Of a DNA stretch of 10,645 bases, positions 1-5,981 are shown one piece after another. Below the pieces are notes generated by a model. It was not told the DNA's origin. It did no database searches and saw only the letters and a program-made list of their open reading frames with translations. Numbering within the stretch: the stretch's first letter is position 1; each line of letters begins with the position of its first letter. The DNA is from Actinomycetes bacterium. Lineage in GTDB: Bacteria; Actinomycetota; Actinomycetes; Propionibacteriales; Propionibacteriaceae. The stretch lies in the NCBI GenBank assembly GCA_023432725.1, contig JAEYUH010000163.1, forward strand, positions 1 to 10,645, read 5' to 3'. A program made the position numbers and the translations under genes.

Positions 1-2
1 GG

Positions 3-449
3 CTGCAGGCGGTCGAGACCGGGATCAACGATCTGGTCTTCGTCGGCATCGCGGTGGCCTTCTTGTGGCTGCTGCCGGCCCACCTGGAGCGACGCGGGGT
101 GCTCGCTGACCTGCACCGGCTGCGGTCCCTGGCCCACGTGATCGACATGCACCAGCTCACCAAGGACCCCGAGCGGTTCTCGACGGCCTTCCGTCCCACC
201 TCGCAGACCGTCGACCTGCAGATGACGCCGATCGAGATGGCCACCTACCTCGACTACTGCTCGGAACTGCTGTCGCTGGTCGCCAAGACCGCAGCGCTGT
301 ACGCCGAGCGGACCACCGACCCTGCGGTGCTGGCGATCATCTCCGACATCGAGAACCTGACCAACGGGATGTCCCGCAAGATCTGGCAGAAGCTGGCCCT
401 GCTTCCCCGTCCGGCTGACCAGGTGGGCCAACCCCGCACCGACGCGTGA
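3..449 (+). CDS. Conserved actinobacterial membrane-anchored protein, 5'-truncated
   Basis: The reading frame is open at the left window edge, so the N-terminus is missing; the GTG at 54 lies inside a membrane segment and is unlikely to be the real start. The visible 148 residues begin with a hydrophobic helix (around INDLVFVGIAVAFLWLLP). A basic stretch and a helical cytoplasmic domain follow, with the sequences HRLRSLAHVIDMHQLTKDPE and, later, YLDYCSELLSLVAKTAALYA and SRKIWQKL. I recall this combination (HQLTKDP, YLDYCSE, SRKIWQK) from uncharacterised proteins of Streptomyces and other Actinobacteria; that is memory, not a search. No catalytic motif is visible and no function can be given. 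It ends in TGA, 165 nt before the rplS start, and need not share its transcript. Confidence 0.8.
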   Translation: MQAVETGINDLVFVGIAVAFLWLLPAHLERRGVLADLHRLRSLAHVIDMHQLTKDPERFSTAFRPTSQTVDLQMTPIEMATYLDYCSELLSLVAKTAALYAERTTDPAVLAIISDIENLTNGMSRKIWQKLALLPRPADQVGQPRTDA

Positions 450-474
450 CGGCGGCCCGCCGGGTGGGCGCGCG

Positions 475-507
475 GATTAGGGCCGCCGGTGCCCGGTGTG
501 GCAAACT
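475..507 (+). promoter_or_regulatory. Candidate rplS promoter
   Basis: TTAGGG (477-482) and CAAACT (502-507, in the context TGTGGCAAACT) could be weak -35 and -10 hexamers separated by 19 nt. The match is poor and the spacing long. Support comes mainly from position: a strongly expressed ribosomal gene lies downstream and an unrelated gene ends at 449. The transcript would start near 514 and include the paired leader described separately. Confidence 0.3.
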
Positions 508-534
508 TGGAGATCGCGTGCCGTGTGTCGCCCC

Positions 535-596
535 TGCCACAGGGGGAAGGCGTCCCGGCCGGCAACCTGAACAACTTCCACGAGTGACCTGTGGCA
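535..596 (+). promoter_or_regulatory. Structured 5' leader of rplS (possible r-protein leader)
   Basis: TGCCACAGG (535-543) is the exact reverse complement of CCTGTGGCA (588-596), giving a 9-bp helix. GGAAG (545-549) and CTTCC (575-579) add 5 bp inside it, enclosing the GC-rich element CCGGCCGG. The helix ends 5 nt before the GAGGA Shine-Dalgarno (602-606) of rplS. Two alternatives compete with it: CCCCTG (531-536) with CAGGGG (540-545), and TGTGGCA (497-503) with TGCCACA (535-541). Leaders in which L19 is thought to regulate its own mRNA are known from Firmicutes; calling this one is inference from position and pairing. Confidence 0.45.
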
Positions 597-614
597 CTGG
601 CGAGGACAGATCTG

Positions 615-965
615 ATGAACAAGCTGGTAGCAGAGATCGGGCAGTCCGCCCTGCGCGACGACATGCCCGACTTCCGTCCCGGTGACCAGGTGAAGGTGCA
701 CGTGCGCGTCATCGAGGGTAACCGCTCCCGGATCCAGGTCTTCGCCGGCGCCGTGATCGCCCGCAACGGCTCGGGCATCACCGAGGCCTTCACCGTGCGC
801 AAGGTGTCCTTCGGCACCGGTGTCGAGCGCACCTTCCCGCTGCACTCGCCGATCATCGAGAAGATCGAGATCGAGCGTCGCGGCGACGTCCGGCGCGCCA
901 AGCTCTACTACCTGCGCGGCCTGCGCGGCAAGGCCGCCAAGATCAAGGAGAAGCGCGACCGCTGA
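615..965 (+). CDS. rplS: 50S ribosomal protein L19
   Basis: L19 lies at the 30S-50S interface of the ribosome. The 116-residue product matches the family along its length: an N-terminal helix, the [20 protein letters not shown] barrel strand region, [21 protein letters not shown], then [24 protein letters not shown] at the basic C-terminus. Typical length is about 113-117. I chose ATG 615 because GAGGA (602-606) sits 8 nt upstream and the protein then starts MNKLVAEIG, as expected. The in-frame GTG at 591 would add eight residues, lacks a Shine-Dalgarno and lies in the leader helix. lepB follows after 40 nt, an order known from mycobacteria and other Actinobacteria. Confidence 0.97.
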   Translation: MNKLVAEIGQSALRDDMPDFRPGDQVKVHVRVIEGNRSRIQVFAGAVIARNGSGITEAFTVRKVSFGTGVERTFPLHSPIIEKIEIERRGDVRRAKLYYLRGLRGKAAKIKEKRDR

Positions 966-1005
966 TCCGGCCGACGCCCAGCGAACAACCAGGTGAGGGG
1001 ATCCG

Positions 1006-1785
1006 GTGAGCCGGTCGGCTGATGCGGTCCCGCCCAAAGCCGGGAACCGCGGGTGGGCCATCGTGGGGTCGTGGCTGCGCGAGATCGCCATCGTGGTGGT
1101 CGGTGCGCTGATCGCGTCCACCCTGCTGCGCGTCTTCGTCGCTCAGATGTTCGTGATCCCGTCCGGGTCGATGGAGAACACCCTCCAGATCCGCGACAGG
1201 GTGGCCGTCCAGAAGATAGTCGGCTTCGAGCGCGGCGACATCGTCGTGTTCCGCGACACCCTCGCCTGGCTGGCGCCCGCCGCTGAAGAGGACGACCCCG
1301 TCCGCCGGGCCCTGATCTTCGTCGGGCTGGCCCCCGACGAGAGCACCAACCACCTGATCAAGCGGGTGGTAGGGGTGGCCGGTGACACAGTGGCCTGCTG
1401 CGACGCGCAGGGACGCGTGACCGTCAACGGCGTGGCCCTCAACGAGGGTGCCTACCTCTTCACCGACCCGTCGACCGGCCGACAGGTGGACCCGTCCTCG
1501 GTGGCCTTCGACGTGGTGGTGCCCGCCGGCACCGTGTTCGTGATGGGTGATCACCGCAACAACTCCCAGGACTCCCGCTGCCACCTCAGCGACGACATCG
1601 AAGGGTCGCCGGCCGGCACCGGCGCGTTCATCCCGACCACGAACATCGTCGGGACGGCGATCGCCGTGGTGTTCCCGTTCGACAGGATGCAGGCGCTCAA
1701 CCGGCCCGGCACCTACGGTGGGGTTCCCCCGGGCGACTCGCCGCCCGCCGAGCCGGTCCTGAACGGGCCGCCAGTCGTCTGCTGA
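1006..1785 (+). CDS. lepB: Signal peptidase I
   Basis: This membrane serine protease cleaves signal peptides from secreted proteins on the outer face of the membrane. The 259-residue product has one N-terminal membrane helix (about residues 24-45), then box B IPSGSME with the catalytic Ser55. Box D NHLIKRVVGVAGD carries the general-base Lys119, and box E is GDHRNNSQDSR (181-191). These are all the S26 family signatures. The GTG start has the purine-rich site AGGTGAGGGG ending 5 nt upstream. The acidic insert between the box C strand and Lys119 (around residues 85-114) is common in actinobacterial enzymes. Oddities are an adjacent Cys131-Cys132 pair and a cysteine as the last residue after a Pro-rich tail. 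The next gene, rnhB, starts 7 nt after the stop. Confidence 0.96.
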   Translation: MSRSADAVPPKAGNRGWAIVGSWLREIAIVVVGALIASTLLRVFVAQMFVIPSGSMENTLQIRDRVAVQKIVGFERGDIVVFRDTLAWLAPAAEEDDPVRRALIFVGLAPDESTNHLIKRVVGVAGDTVACCDAQGRVTVNGVALNEGAYLFTDPSTGRQVDPSSVAFDVVVPAGTVFVMGDHRNNSQDSRCHLSDDIEGSPAGTGAFIPTTNIVGTAIAVVFPFDRMQALNRPGTYGGVPPGDSPPAEPVLNGPPVVC

Positions 1786-1792
1786 GGCCACA

Positions 1793-2434
1793 ATGGGGGT
1801 TGTGGTGAGGCGCGACTCCGGGCTGTACGGCTACGAACGGTCGCTGCGGCGCGCAGGGTTCGACCTGGTCGCCGGAGTGGACGAGGCCGGGCGCGGCGCC
1901 TGTGCCGGGCCGCTGGTCTCCGCGGCCGTGATCCTGCGGCCGTCCACCCGGATCGAAGGGCTCGCCGACTCCAAACTGCTCACCGCCAGGCAGCGGGAAC
2001 GGATCTACCGCGAGGTGGTGGCCCGCGCGCTGGCCTGGACCGTGGTGGCCGTGGAACCGGGGGAGTGCGACACCCTGGGCATGCACTGGGCCAACCTCGC
2101 CGCGCTCCGCCGGGCTGCGCTGCGCCTGGCGGCGGCACCGGACTTCGTGCTCACCGACGGCTTCGCGGTGGACGGGCTGGGGGTCCCGAGCCTTGCGGTG
2201 TGGAAGGGCGACCGGGTGGCAGCGTGCGTCGCCGCCGCGTCCGTCGTGGCAAAGGTGACAAGGGACCGGCTGATGACCGCCGCGCACGAGACCTACCCCG
2301 CCTACGCCTTCGATGTCCACAAGGGTTATTGCACGGGCCTGCACCAGTCCCGGCTCGACGAGCACGGCCCCAGCCCCATCCATCGCTGGTGCTTCGACAA
2401 CGTCCGGCGAGCCGCTAAGGTGAAGGTGCCATGA
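1793..2434 (+). CDS. rnhB: Ribonuclease HII
   Basis: RNase HII cleaves the RNA strand of RNA-DNA hybrids and incises DNA at single misincorporated ribonucleotides. The 213-residue protein carries the family signature VDEAGRGACAGPLV with metal ligands Asp30 and Glu31. The third acid is Asp122 (VLTDGF) and the fourth Asp140 (KGDRVAAC), followed by the conserved AASVVAKVTRDR and YPAYAFDVHKGY segments. The D-E-D-D set and the 18-residue gap between the last two match characterised bacterial enzymes. ATG 1793 has GAGG 5 nt upstream, overlapping the lepB stop; GTG codons at 1802 and 1805 are possible alternatives. The stop overlaps the next gene's ATG (ATGA), indicating translational coupling. Confidence 0.96.
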   Translation: MGVVVRRDSGLYGYERSLRRAGFDLVAGVDEAGRGACAGPLVSAAVILRPSTRIEGLADSKLLTARQRERIYREVVARALAWTVVAVEPGECDTLGMHWANLAALRRAALRLAAAPDFVLTDGFAVDGLGVPSLAVWKGDRVAACVAAASVVAKVTRDRLMTAAHETYPAYAFDVHKGYCTGLHQSRLDEHGPSPIHRWCFDNVRRAAKVKVP

Positions 2435-2742
2435 GCGCCGACGACCTTGAGCAGTATGAATCCGAGCTGGAACTCCAGCTCTACCGCGAGTACAAGGATG
2501 TCGTCGGCATCTTCACCTACGCGGTCGAGACCGAGCGGCGCTTCTACCTGTGCAACGCGGTCGACCTGAAGGTGCGCACCGAGGGTGGCGACGTCTACTA
2601 CGAGGTCTCGATGGGCGACGCCTGGGTGTGGGACATGTATCGTCCCGCCCGGTTCGTGAAGAGCGCCAAGGTGCTCACCTTCCGCGACGTCTCGATCGAG
2701 GAGATCGCCCACTCCGACCTGAAGGTGCCCGAGAACCTCTAG
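2431..2742 (+). CDS. DUF2469 family protein
   Basis: The 103-residue protein matches the actinobacterial DUF2469 family, whose Mycobacterium tuberculosis member Rv2901c lies in the same neighbourhood. Typical segments are MSADDLEQYESELELQLYRE, FTYAVETERRFYLCN, YYEVSMGDAWVWDMYRPARF and FRDVSIEEI. It is acidic and soluble with no signal peptide or membrane helix. The function is unknown. It overlaps rnhB by 4 nt, and AAGGTG lies just upstream of the ATG, so it is probably co-translated with rnhB. It ends in TAG, followed by the 104-nt gap before yraN, the only sizeable break between rplS and dprA. Confidence 0.95.
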   Translation: MSADDLEQYESELELQLYREYKDVVGIFTYAVETERRFYLCNAVDLKVRTEGGDVYYEVSMGDAWVWDMYRPARFVKSAKVLTFRDVSIEEIAHSDLKVPENL

Positions 2743-2745
2743 CCC

Positions 2746-2785
2746 CTGTGGACGGCCGTCCGCGTGCCGGTCACGTTGTCCACAG
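2746..2785 (+). promoter_or_regulatory. Inverted pair of DnaA-box-like 9-mers around a palindrome
   Basis: TTGTCCACA (2776-2784) is an exact copy of the DnaA box form typical of high-GC Actinobacteria such as Streptomyces. On the opposite strand, 2747-2755 reads CCGTCCACA, which fits the relaxed consensus YYVTCCACA. Together CTGTGGAC (2746-2753) and GTCCACAG (2778-2785) form an 8-bp inverted repeat. Inside it is the 12-bp perfect palindrome GGACGGCCGTCC (2750-2761). The element fills the gap right after the DUF2469 stop. It could bind DnaA, or simply be a hairpin ending the upstream transcript; there is no T-tract. Confidence 0.45.
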
Positions 2786-2816
2786 CGTCGCCGATTCGTT
2801 GGTCCAGCCGTCAGGA

Positions 2817-2840
2817 TCCGCCCAGACTCCCGGGCGGAGG
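2817..2840 (+). promoter_or_regulatory. Hairpin covering the yraN ribosome binding site
   Basis: TCCGCCC (2817-2823) pairs with GGGCGGA (2832-2838) through 7 bp with an 8-nt loop. The Shine-Dalgarno of yraN, CGGAGG (2835-2840), lies largely in the 3' arm. An alternative fold, CTCC (2827-2830) with GGAG (2836-2839), also masks it. Because comM and dprA are coupled to yraN by 4-nt overlaps, control here could affect all three. The pairing is direct; a regulatory role is inference. Confidence 0.35.
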
Positions 2841-2846
2841 TGCGCT

Positions 2847-3212
2847 GTGGGACGAGACGAGGTGTGGCGGGCGGGCGAGGACCTGGCGGCGAGCTACCTG
2901 ACCGGGCTGGGGTGGCGGATCCTTGACCGGAACTGGCGGTGCCCGGCCGGCGAACTGGACATCATCGCGGTCGAGCCGGGGCCACCAGAGGTGGTGGTGT
3001 TCTGCGAGGTGAAGAGCCGTCGCGGGCTCGGCTTCGGACCTCCGCTGGAAGCGATCACCGCCGCCAAGCAGCGCAAGCTGCGCGACCTGGCGGTGCTGTG
3101 GCTGCGGTCCCAGCCGCGACCGGTGCCACGGTTCCGGATCGACGGGCTCGGCGTGCTGCTGCCCAGCGGCGGCCCCCGCCGGATCACCCATGTCAGGGGG
3201 ATCGGCCAGTGA
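2847..3212 (+). CDS. yraN: YraN/UPF0102 family endonuclease-fold protein
   Basis: The 121-residue product belongs to UPF0102, small proteins with a restriction-endonuclease/Holliday-junction-resolvase-like fold whose role is unsettled. The nuclease-like signature is present: Glu11 and Asp12 in WRAGEDLAASYL, then GELDIIAVE with Glu36 and Asp38, and FCEVKSR with Glu54 and Lys56. The family pattern RNWRCPAGELDII is clear. GTG 2847 has CGGAGG ending 6 nt upstream and gives the usual family length; the frame is open further upstream but only into the regulatory gap. The stop overlaps the comM GTG by 4 nt. Its place before comM and dprA fits a DNA-processing role, but the exact activity is not known. 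Confidence 0.93.
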   Translation: MGRDEVWRAGEDLAASYLTGLGWRILDRNWRCPAGELDIIAVEPGPPEVVVFCEVKSRRGLGFGPPLEAITAAKQRKLRDLAVLWLRSQPRPVPRFRIDGLGVLLPSGGPRRITHVRGIGQ

Positions 3213-4741
3213 GGGCGGCCAGGGCGTGGTCGGTCGCTCTGATCGGCATGACCGGAGCGATGGTCGAGGTCGAGGCGGCGATCGGCAGCGGCCTGCCCCG
3301 GATCATCCTCGTCGGGTTGCCGGACGCCTCGCTGTACGAGGCCCGCGACCGCTGCCGGGCGGCCATGGCCTCGGCGGGGCTGGGCTGGCCCCCCGACCCG
3401 GTCACCATCAACCTGTCACCCGCCACCTTGCCGAAGGCCGGCTCCCACTACGACCTCAGCATCGTCGCCGCGGTCGGAGCGGCCAGCGGGGCGTGCGAAC
3501 CGTCCGCGCTGGAGGGCAGGGCGTTGTTCGGCGAGCTGGGTCTCGACGGCCGGGTGCGCACCGTGCGCGGGCTGCTGCCCGCCGTCCTGGCCGCCGTCCG
3601 CCACGGCTTCACCCGGGTGGTGGTGCCGGCCGCCCAACTCAGGGAGGCTGCGCTGGTGGAGGGGGCCGCCGTCACGGGGGTCGCCGACCTGGTGGAGCTG
3701 TTCGAGGTGCTGCGCGGTGGTCCCGGCAGCCAGCCGCCACCCGAACCCGAGGGCGTGATCGAGCGGGCCGCGCCCCGCGACCTGCGCGATGTGGCCGGCC
3801 AGCTGGAGGCGAAGTGGGCGCTCGAGGTCGCCGCGGCGGGACGCCACCACATCTTCCTGCACGGCCCGCCGGGGGTGGGGAAGACCCTGCTGGCCGAGCG
3901 GCTGCCGGGGATCCTGCCGGACCTCGACCTGTCGGAGTCGCTCGAGGTGTCCGCTATCCACTCCCTGGCGGGGGTACCGCTGACCGGCCTGGTGCGGCGT
4001 CCTCCCTACGCCGACCCGCACCACTCGGCGTCGATGGCGGCCCTGGTGGGTGGCGGTGCCCGGATCGCGCTGCCCGGCGCGGTGTCGAGGGCGCACCGCG
4101 GGGTGCTCTTCCTCGACGAGGCGCCGGAGTTCCGTCCCCAGGTGATGGAGGCGCTCCGGGTACCGCTGGAGTCGGGGCGGATCGTGCTCGGCAGGGCGCT
4201 GGCGACGACCAGCTACCCGGCCAGCTTCCAGCTTGTGCTGGCCGCCAACCCGTGCCCCTGCGGCCAGTTCGGCACCCCCGGCGCGGAGTGCCGTTGCCCG
4301 CCCCAGGAGGTCCGTCGCTACGCCCGCCGGGTGTCGGGTCCGGTGCTCGACAGGGTAGACATCCACCAGCATCTGCGCCCGTTGCGCCGCTCCTTCCTCA
4401 AGGCGGCCCTCGAAGCGGCCGAGCCCACCGCCGTGGTCGCCGAGCGGGTGCGCGCCGCCAGGGACAGGCAGACCCACCGGCTGGCTCCGGCGGGCTGGCG
4501 GACCAACGGCGAGGTGCCTGGGCCGGCGCTGCGACGCCAGTTCCCGCTGCCGCTCGGCATCGAGCTGCTCGATGACGCCGTCGCCCGCGGGCTGTTGTCG
4601 GCGCGCGGTGTGGACAAGGTGCTGCGGCTGGCGTGGACGATCTGCGACCTGGCGGGCGCGGCCCGTCCCTCGGTGGACCACCTGCACACGGCCCTGGCGC
4701 TGCGTCGCGGGGAGGAGCAGGGGGAGAGGAGAGCTGTATGA
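3209..4741 (+). CDS. comM: ComM/YifB-type Mg-chelatase-like AAA+ ATPase
   Basis: ComM is a hexameric AAA+ helicase that promotes branch migration when transforming DNA is integrated; such proteins also occur widely in bacteria not known to be competent. The 510-residue product has an N-terminal Lon-like/ChlI domain (MTGAMVEVEAAIGSGLPRII, INLSPATLPKAGSHYDL). The AAA+ core has Walker A GPPGVGKT (219-226, Lys225) and Walker B VLFLDEAPEF (Asp303, Glu304). A four-cysteine cluster follows (Cys349, 351, 361, 363; NPCPCGQFG then CRCPP), then the arginine-bearing SGPVLDRVDIH and a C-terminal helical domain. GTG 3209 overlaps the yraN stop and has AGGGGG 8 nt upstream. The length is normal for the family. 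Its stop overlaps the dprA ATG. Confidence 0.95.
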   Translation: MRAARAWSVALIGMTGAMVEVEAAIGSGLPRIILVGLPDASLYEARDRCRAAMASAGLGWPPDPVTINLSPATLPKAGSHYDLSIVAAVGAASGACEPSALEGRALFGELGLDGRVRTVRGLLPAVLAAVRHGFTRVVVPAAQLREAALVEGAAVTGVADLVELFEVLRGGPGSQPPPEPEGVIERAAPRDLRDVAGQLEAKWALEVAAAGRHHIFLHGPPGVGKTLLAERLPGILPDLDLSESLEVSAIHSLAGVPLTGLVRRPPYADPHHSASMAALVGGGARIALPGAVSRAHRGVLFLDEAPEFRPQVMEALRVPLESGRIVLGRALATTSYPASFQLVLAANPCPCGQFGTPGAECRCPPQEVRRYARRVSGPVLDRVDIHQHLRPLRRSFLKAALEAAEPTAVVAERVRAARDRQTHRLAPAGWRTNGEVPGPALRRQFPLPLGIELLDDAVARGLLSARGVDKVLRLAWTICDLAGAARPSVDHLHTALALRRGEEQGERRAV

Positions 4742-5874
4742 GCGAGCGGGAGGCCCGGCAGGCGCTGGCCTGCGTCGTCGAGCCCGCCACCCCACAGGTC
4801 GCGGAGGCGGTGGCAGAGTTCGGCGCCGAAGCGGTCTGGAGGCGCCTGCTCGACCGGCCCGGCGACACGCCGCTGTCCCTGCGGGCCCGCGAGTACCGGG
4901 CGGAGGCGGTGGCGGCCAGGGCAGCCGCGGCAGGGATGCGCTTCGTGGTGCCCGGTGACCACGAATGGCCCGCCGGGGCGGACGACCTCACCGGTTGCGA
5001 GCAGGTCAACGAGATGACAGGGGCACCGCTCGGGCTGTGGCTCCGAGGGGCGGGCGACCTCGCCGCCCTCACCGGGCGGTCGGTCTCCATCGTGGGGTCA
5101 CGCGCCTGCACCGCGTACGGCGAGACGGTGGCCGGTGACCTCGCCGCCGAACTGGGGGAGGCGGGCTACGCCACCGTCTCCGGCGGGGCCTTCGGGATCG
5201 ACGCCGCCGCCCACCGCGGCTGCCTCGCCAGCCGCACCCCCACCGTCGTCGTGCTGGCCGGTGGTCTGGACGAGGCCTATCCGCCCGCCCACCGTCCCCT
5301 GTTCGAGCGGATCGCCGAACAGGGAGTGCTGGTCTCCGAGCTGCCGCCGGGTCAGCACCCGACCAGGGTGCGCTTCCTGGGCCGCAACCGGCTGATCGCC
5401 GCGCTCGGCCAGGGCACGATCCTTGTCGAGGCCGCAGTCCGGTCGGGGGCGCGGAACACCGTCACCTGGGCGAACTGCCTCGGCCGGGTGGTGATGGCGG
5501 TGCCGGGGCCGGTGACCAGCGCGCTGTCCTACACCCCCCACCGGCTGGTCCGCGAGGCGGAGGCCGTGCTGGTGACCAGAGCCCAGGAGGTCCTCGAACT
5601 GCTCGGGCCGCTCGGCCAGGCAGTGACCAGACCGCCGGCAGGGCGGCGCCTCACCGACGACCTGAGCCCGGACGCGCTGCGGGTCTTCGAGGCGATCCCG
5701 GCCCGGGGCGGCCTCTCGGCGGGGGAGGTGTCGCTGCGCTCCGGGGTGCCGCTGGCCGCCTGCCTCGGTCTGCTCGATCGGCTGGCTGACCAGGGCCTCG
5801 TCGTGCAGGACGCCCGGTGGGAGTGGCGGCTGCCGCCCCGCCGTCCCGTCGCCGAGCAGCTCCCGCTGGTCTAG
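4738..5874 (+). CDS. dprA: DNA-processing protein DprA
   Basis: DprA binds incoming single-stranded DNA during transformation and loads RecA. The 378-residue protein has a helical N-terminal region (about 1-110). The Rossmann-like core follows, with SIVGSRACTAYGE (GSR at 120-122), SGGAFGIDAAAHRG (from 148), VLAGGLDEAYP, RFLGRNRLIAAL (212-223) and AAVRSGARNT, then GRVVMAVPGPV. A C-terminal winged-helix-like segment (about 300-370: LSPDALRVFEAIPARGGLSAGEVSLRSGVPLAACLGLLDRLADQGLV) is typical of longer DprA proteins. ATG 4738 overlaps the comM stop by 4 nt and has GGAGAGGAGAG just upstream. It is the last gene of the coupled trio, and no strong terminator follows. Confidence 0.96.
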   Translation: MSEREARQALACVVEPATPQVAEAVAEFGAEAVWRRLLDRPGDTPLSLRAREYRAEAVAARAAAAGMRFVVPGDHEWPAGADDLTGCEQVNEMTGAPLGLWLRGAGDLAALTGRSVSIVGSRACTAYGETVAGDLAAELGEAGYATVSGGAFGIDAAAHRGCLASRTPTVVVLAGGLDEAYPPAHRPLFERIAEQGVLVSELPPGQHPTRVRFLGRNRLIAALGQGTILVEAAVRSGARNTVTWANCLGRVVMAVPGPVTSALSYTPHRLVREAEAVLVTRAQEVLELLGPLGQAVTRPPAGRRLTDDLSPDALRVFEAIPARGGLSAGEVSLRSGVPLAACLGLLDRLADQGLVVQDARWEWRLPPRRPVAEQLPLV

Positions 5875-5908
5875 CCTGGGCACTCGTGCTCGTCACGGCG
5901 ACTGCGCA

Positions 5909-5920
5909 GCGGACGTCCGC
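5909..5920. repeat. 12-bp perfect palindrome between dprA and the DUF4349 gene
   Basis: GCGGACGTCCGC equals its own reverse complement. It sits 34 nt after the dprA stop and upstream of the TAGGTT hexamer at 5925-5930, so it could be an operator or part of a weak hairpin. Its half-site GCGGACG also occurs in the palindrome cluster at 7097-7132. In GC-rich DNA such a palindrome can arise by chance. Confidence 0.3.
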
Positions 5921-5924
5921 ACGG

Positions 5925-5930
5925 TAGGTT
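5925..5930 (+). promoter_or_regulatory. Candidate -10 hexamer for the DUF4349 gene
   Basis: TAGGTT fits the actinobacterial TANNNT -10 pattern and would give a leader of about 45 nt. No recognisable -35 element lies at the right distance. The gene starts 107 nt after dprA, so a promoter of its own is plausible but not shown. Confidence 0.25.
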
Positions 5931-5981
5931 GCCGCCAGGGGTCCGCAACGCAGGCGGGCGCTGCGGCGTGAAAGGGTCATG

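Noticed and set aside
591..614. Upstream GTG start for rplS
   Set aside because: No Shine-Dalgarno, lies within the leader helix, and would give a non-family N-terminal extension.
943..1791. 282-codon minus-strand frame opposite lepB
   Set aside because: His/Gly/Arg-rich composition, no motif, entirely antisense to a well-supported signal peptidase gene.
2939..3208. N-terminal extension of the comM frame
   Set aside because: The extension overlaps yraN completely and is Arg/Gly-rich; GTG 3209 gives the normal family start and length.
4633..4737. N-terminal extension of the dprA frame
   Set aside because: It lies inside comM; ATG 4738 has a strong ribosome binding site and the typical ATGA overlap.
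3416..4795. Long open frames on the minus strand and in another + frame across comM (to about 460 codons)
   Set aside because: They lie opposite or inside a gene with complete family motifs, have low-complexity Arg/Gly/Pro-rich translations and arise from high GC at third positions.
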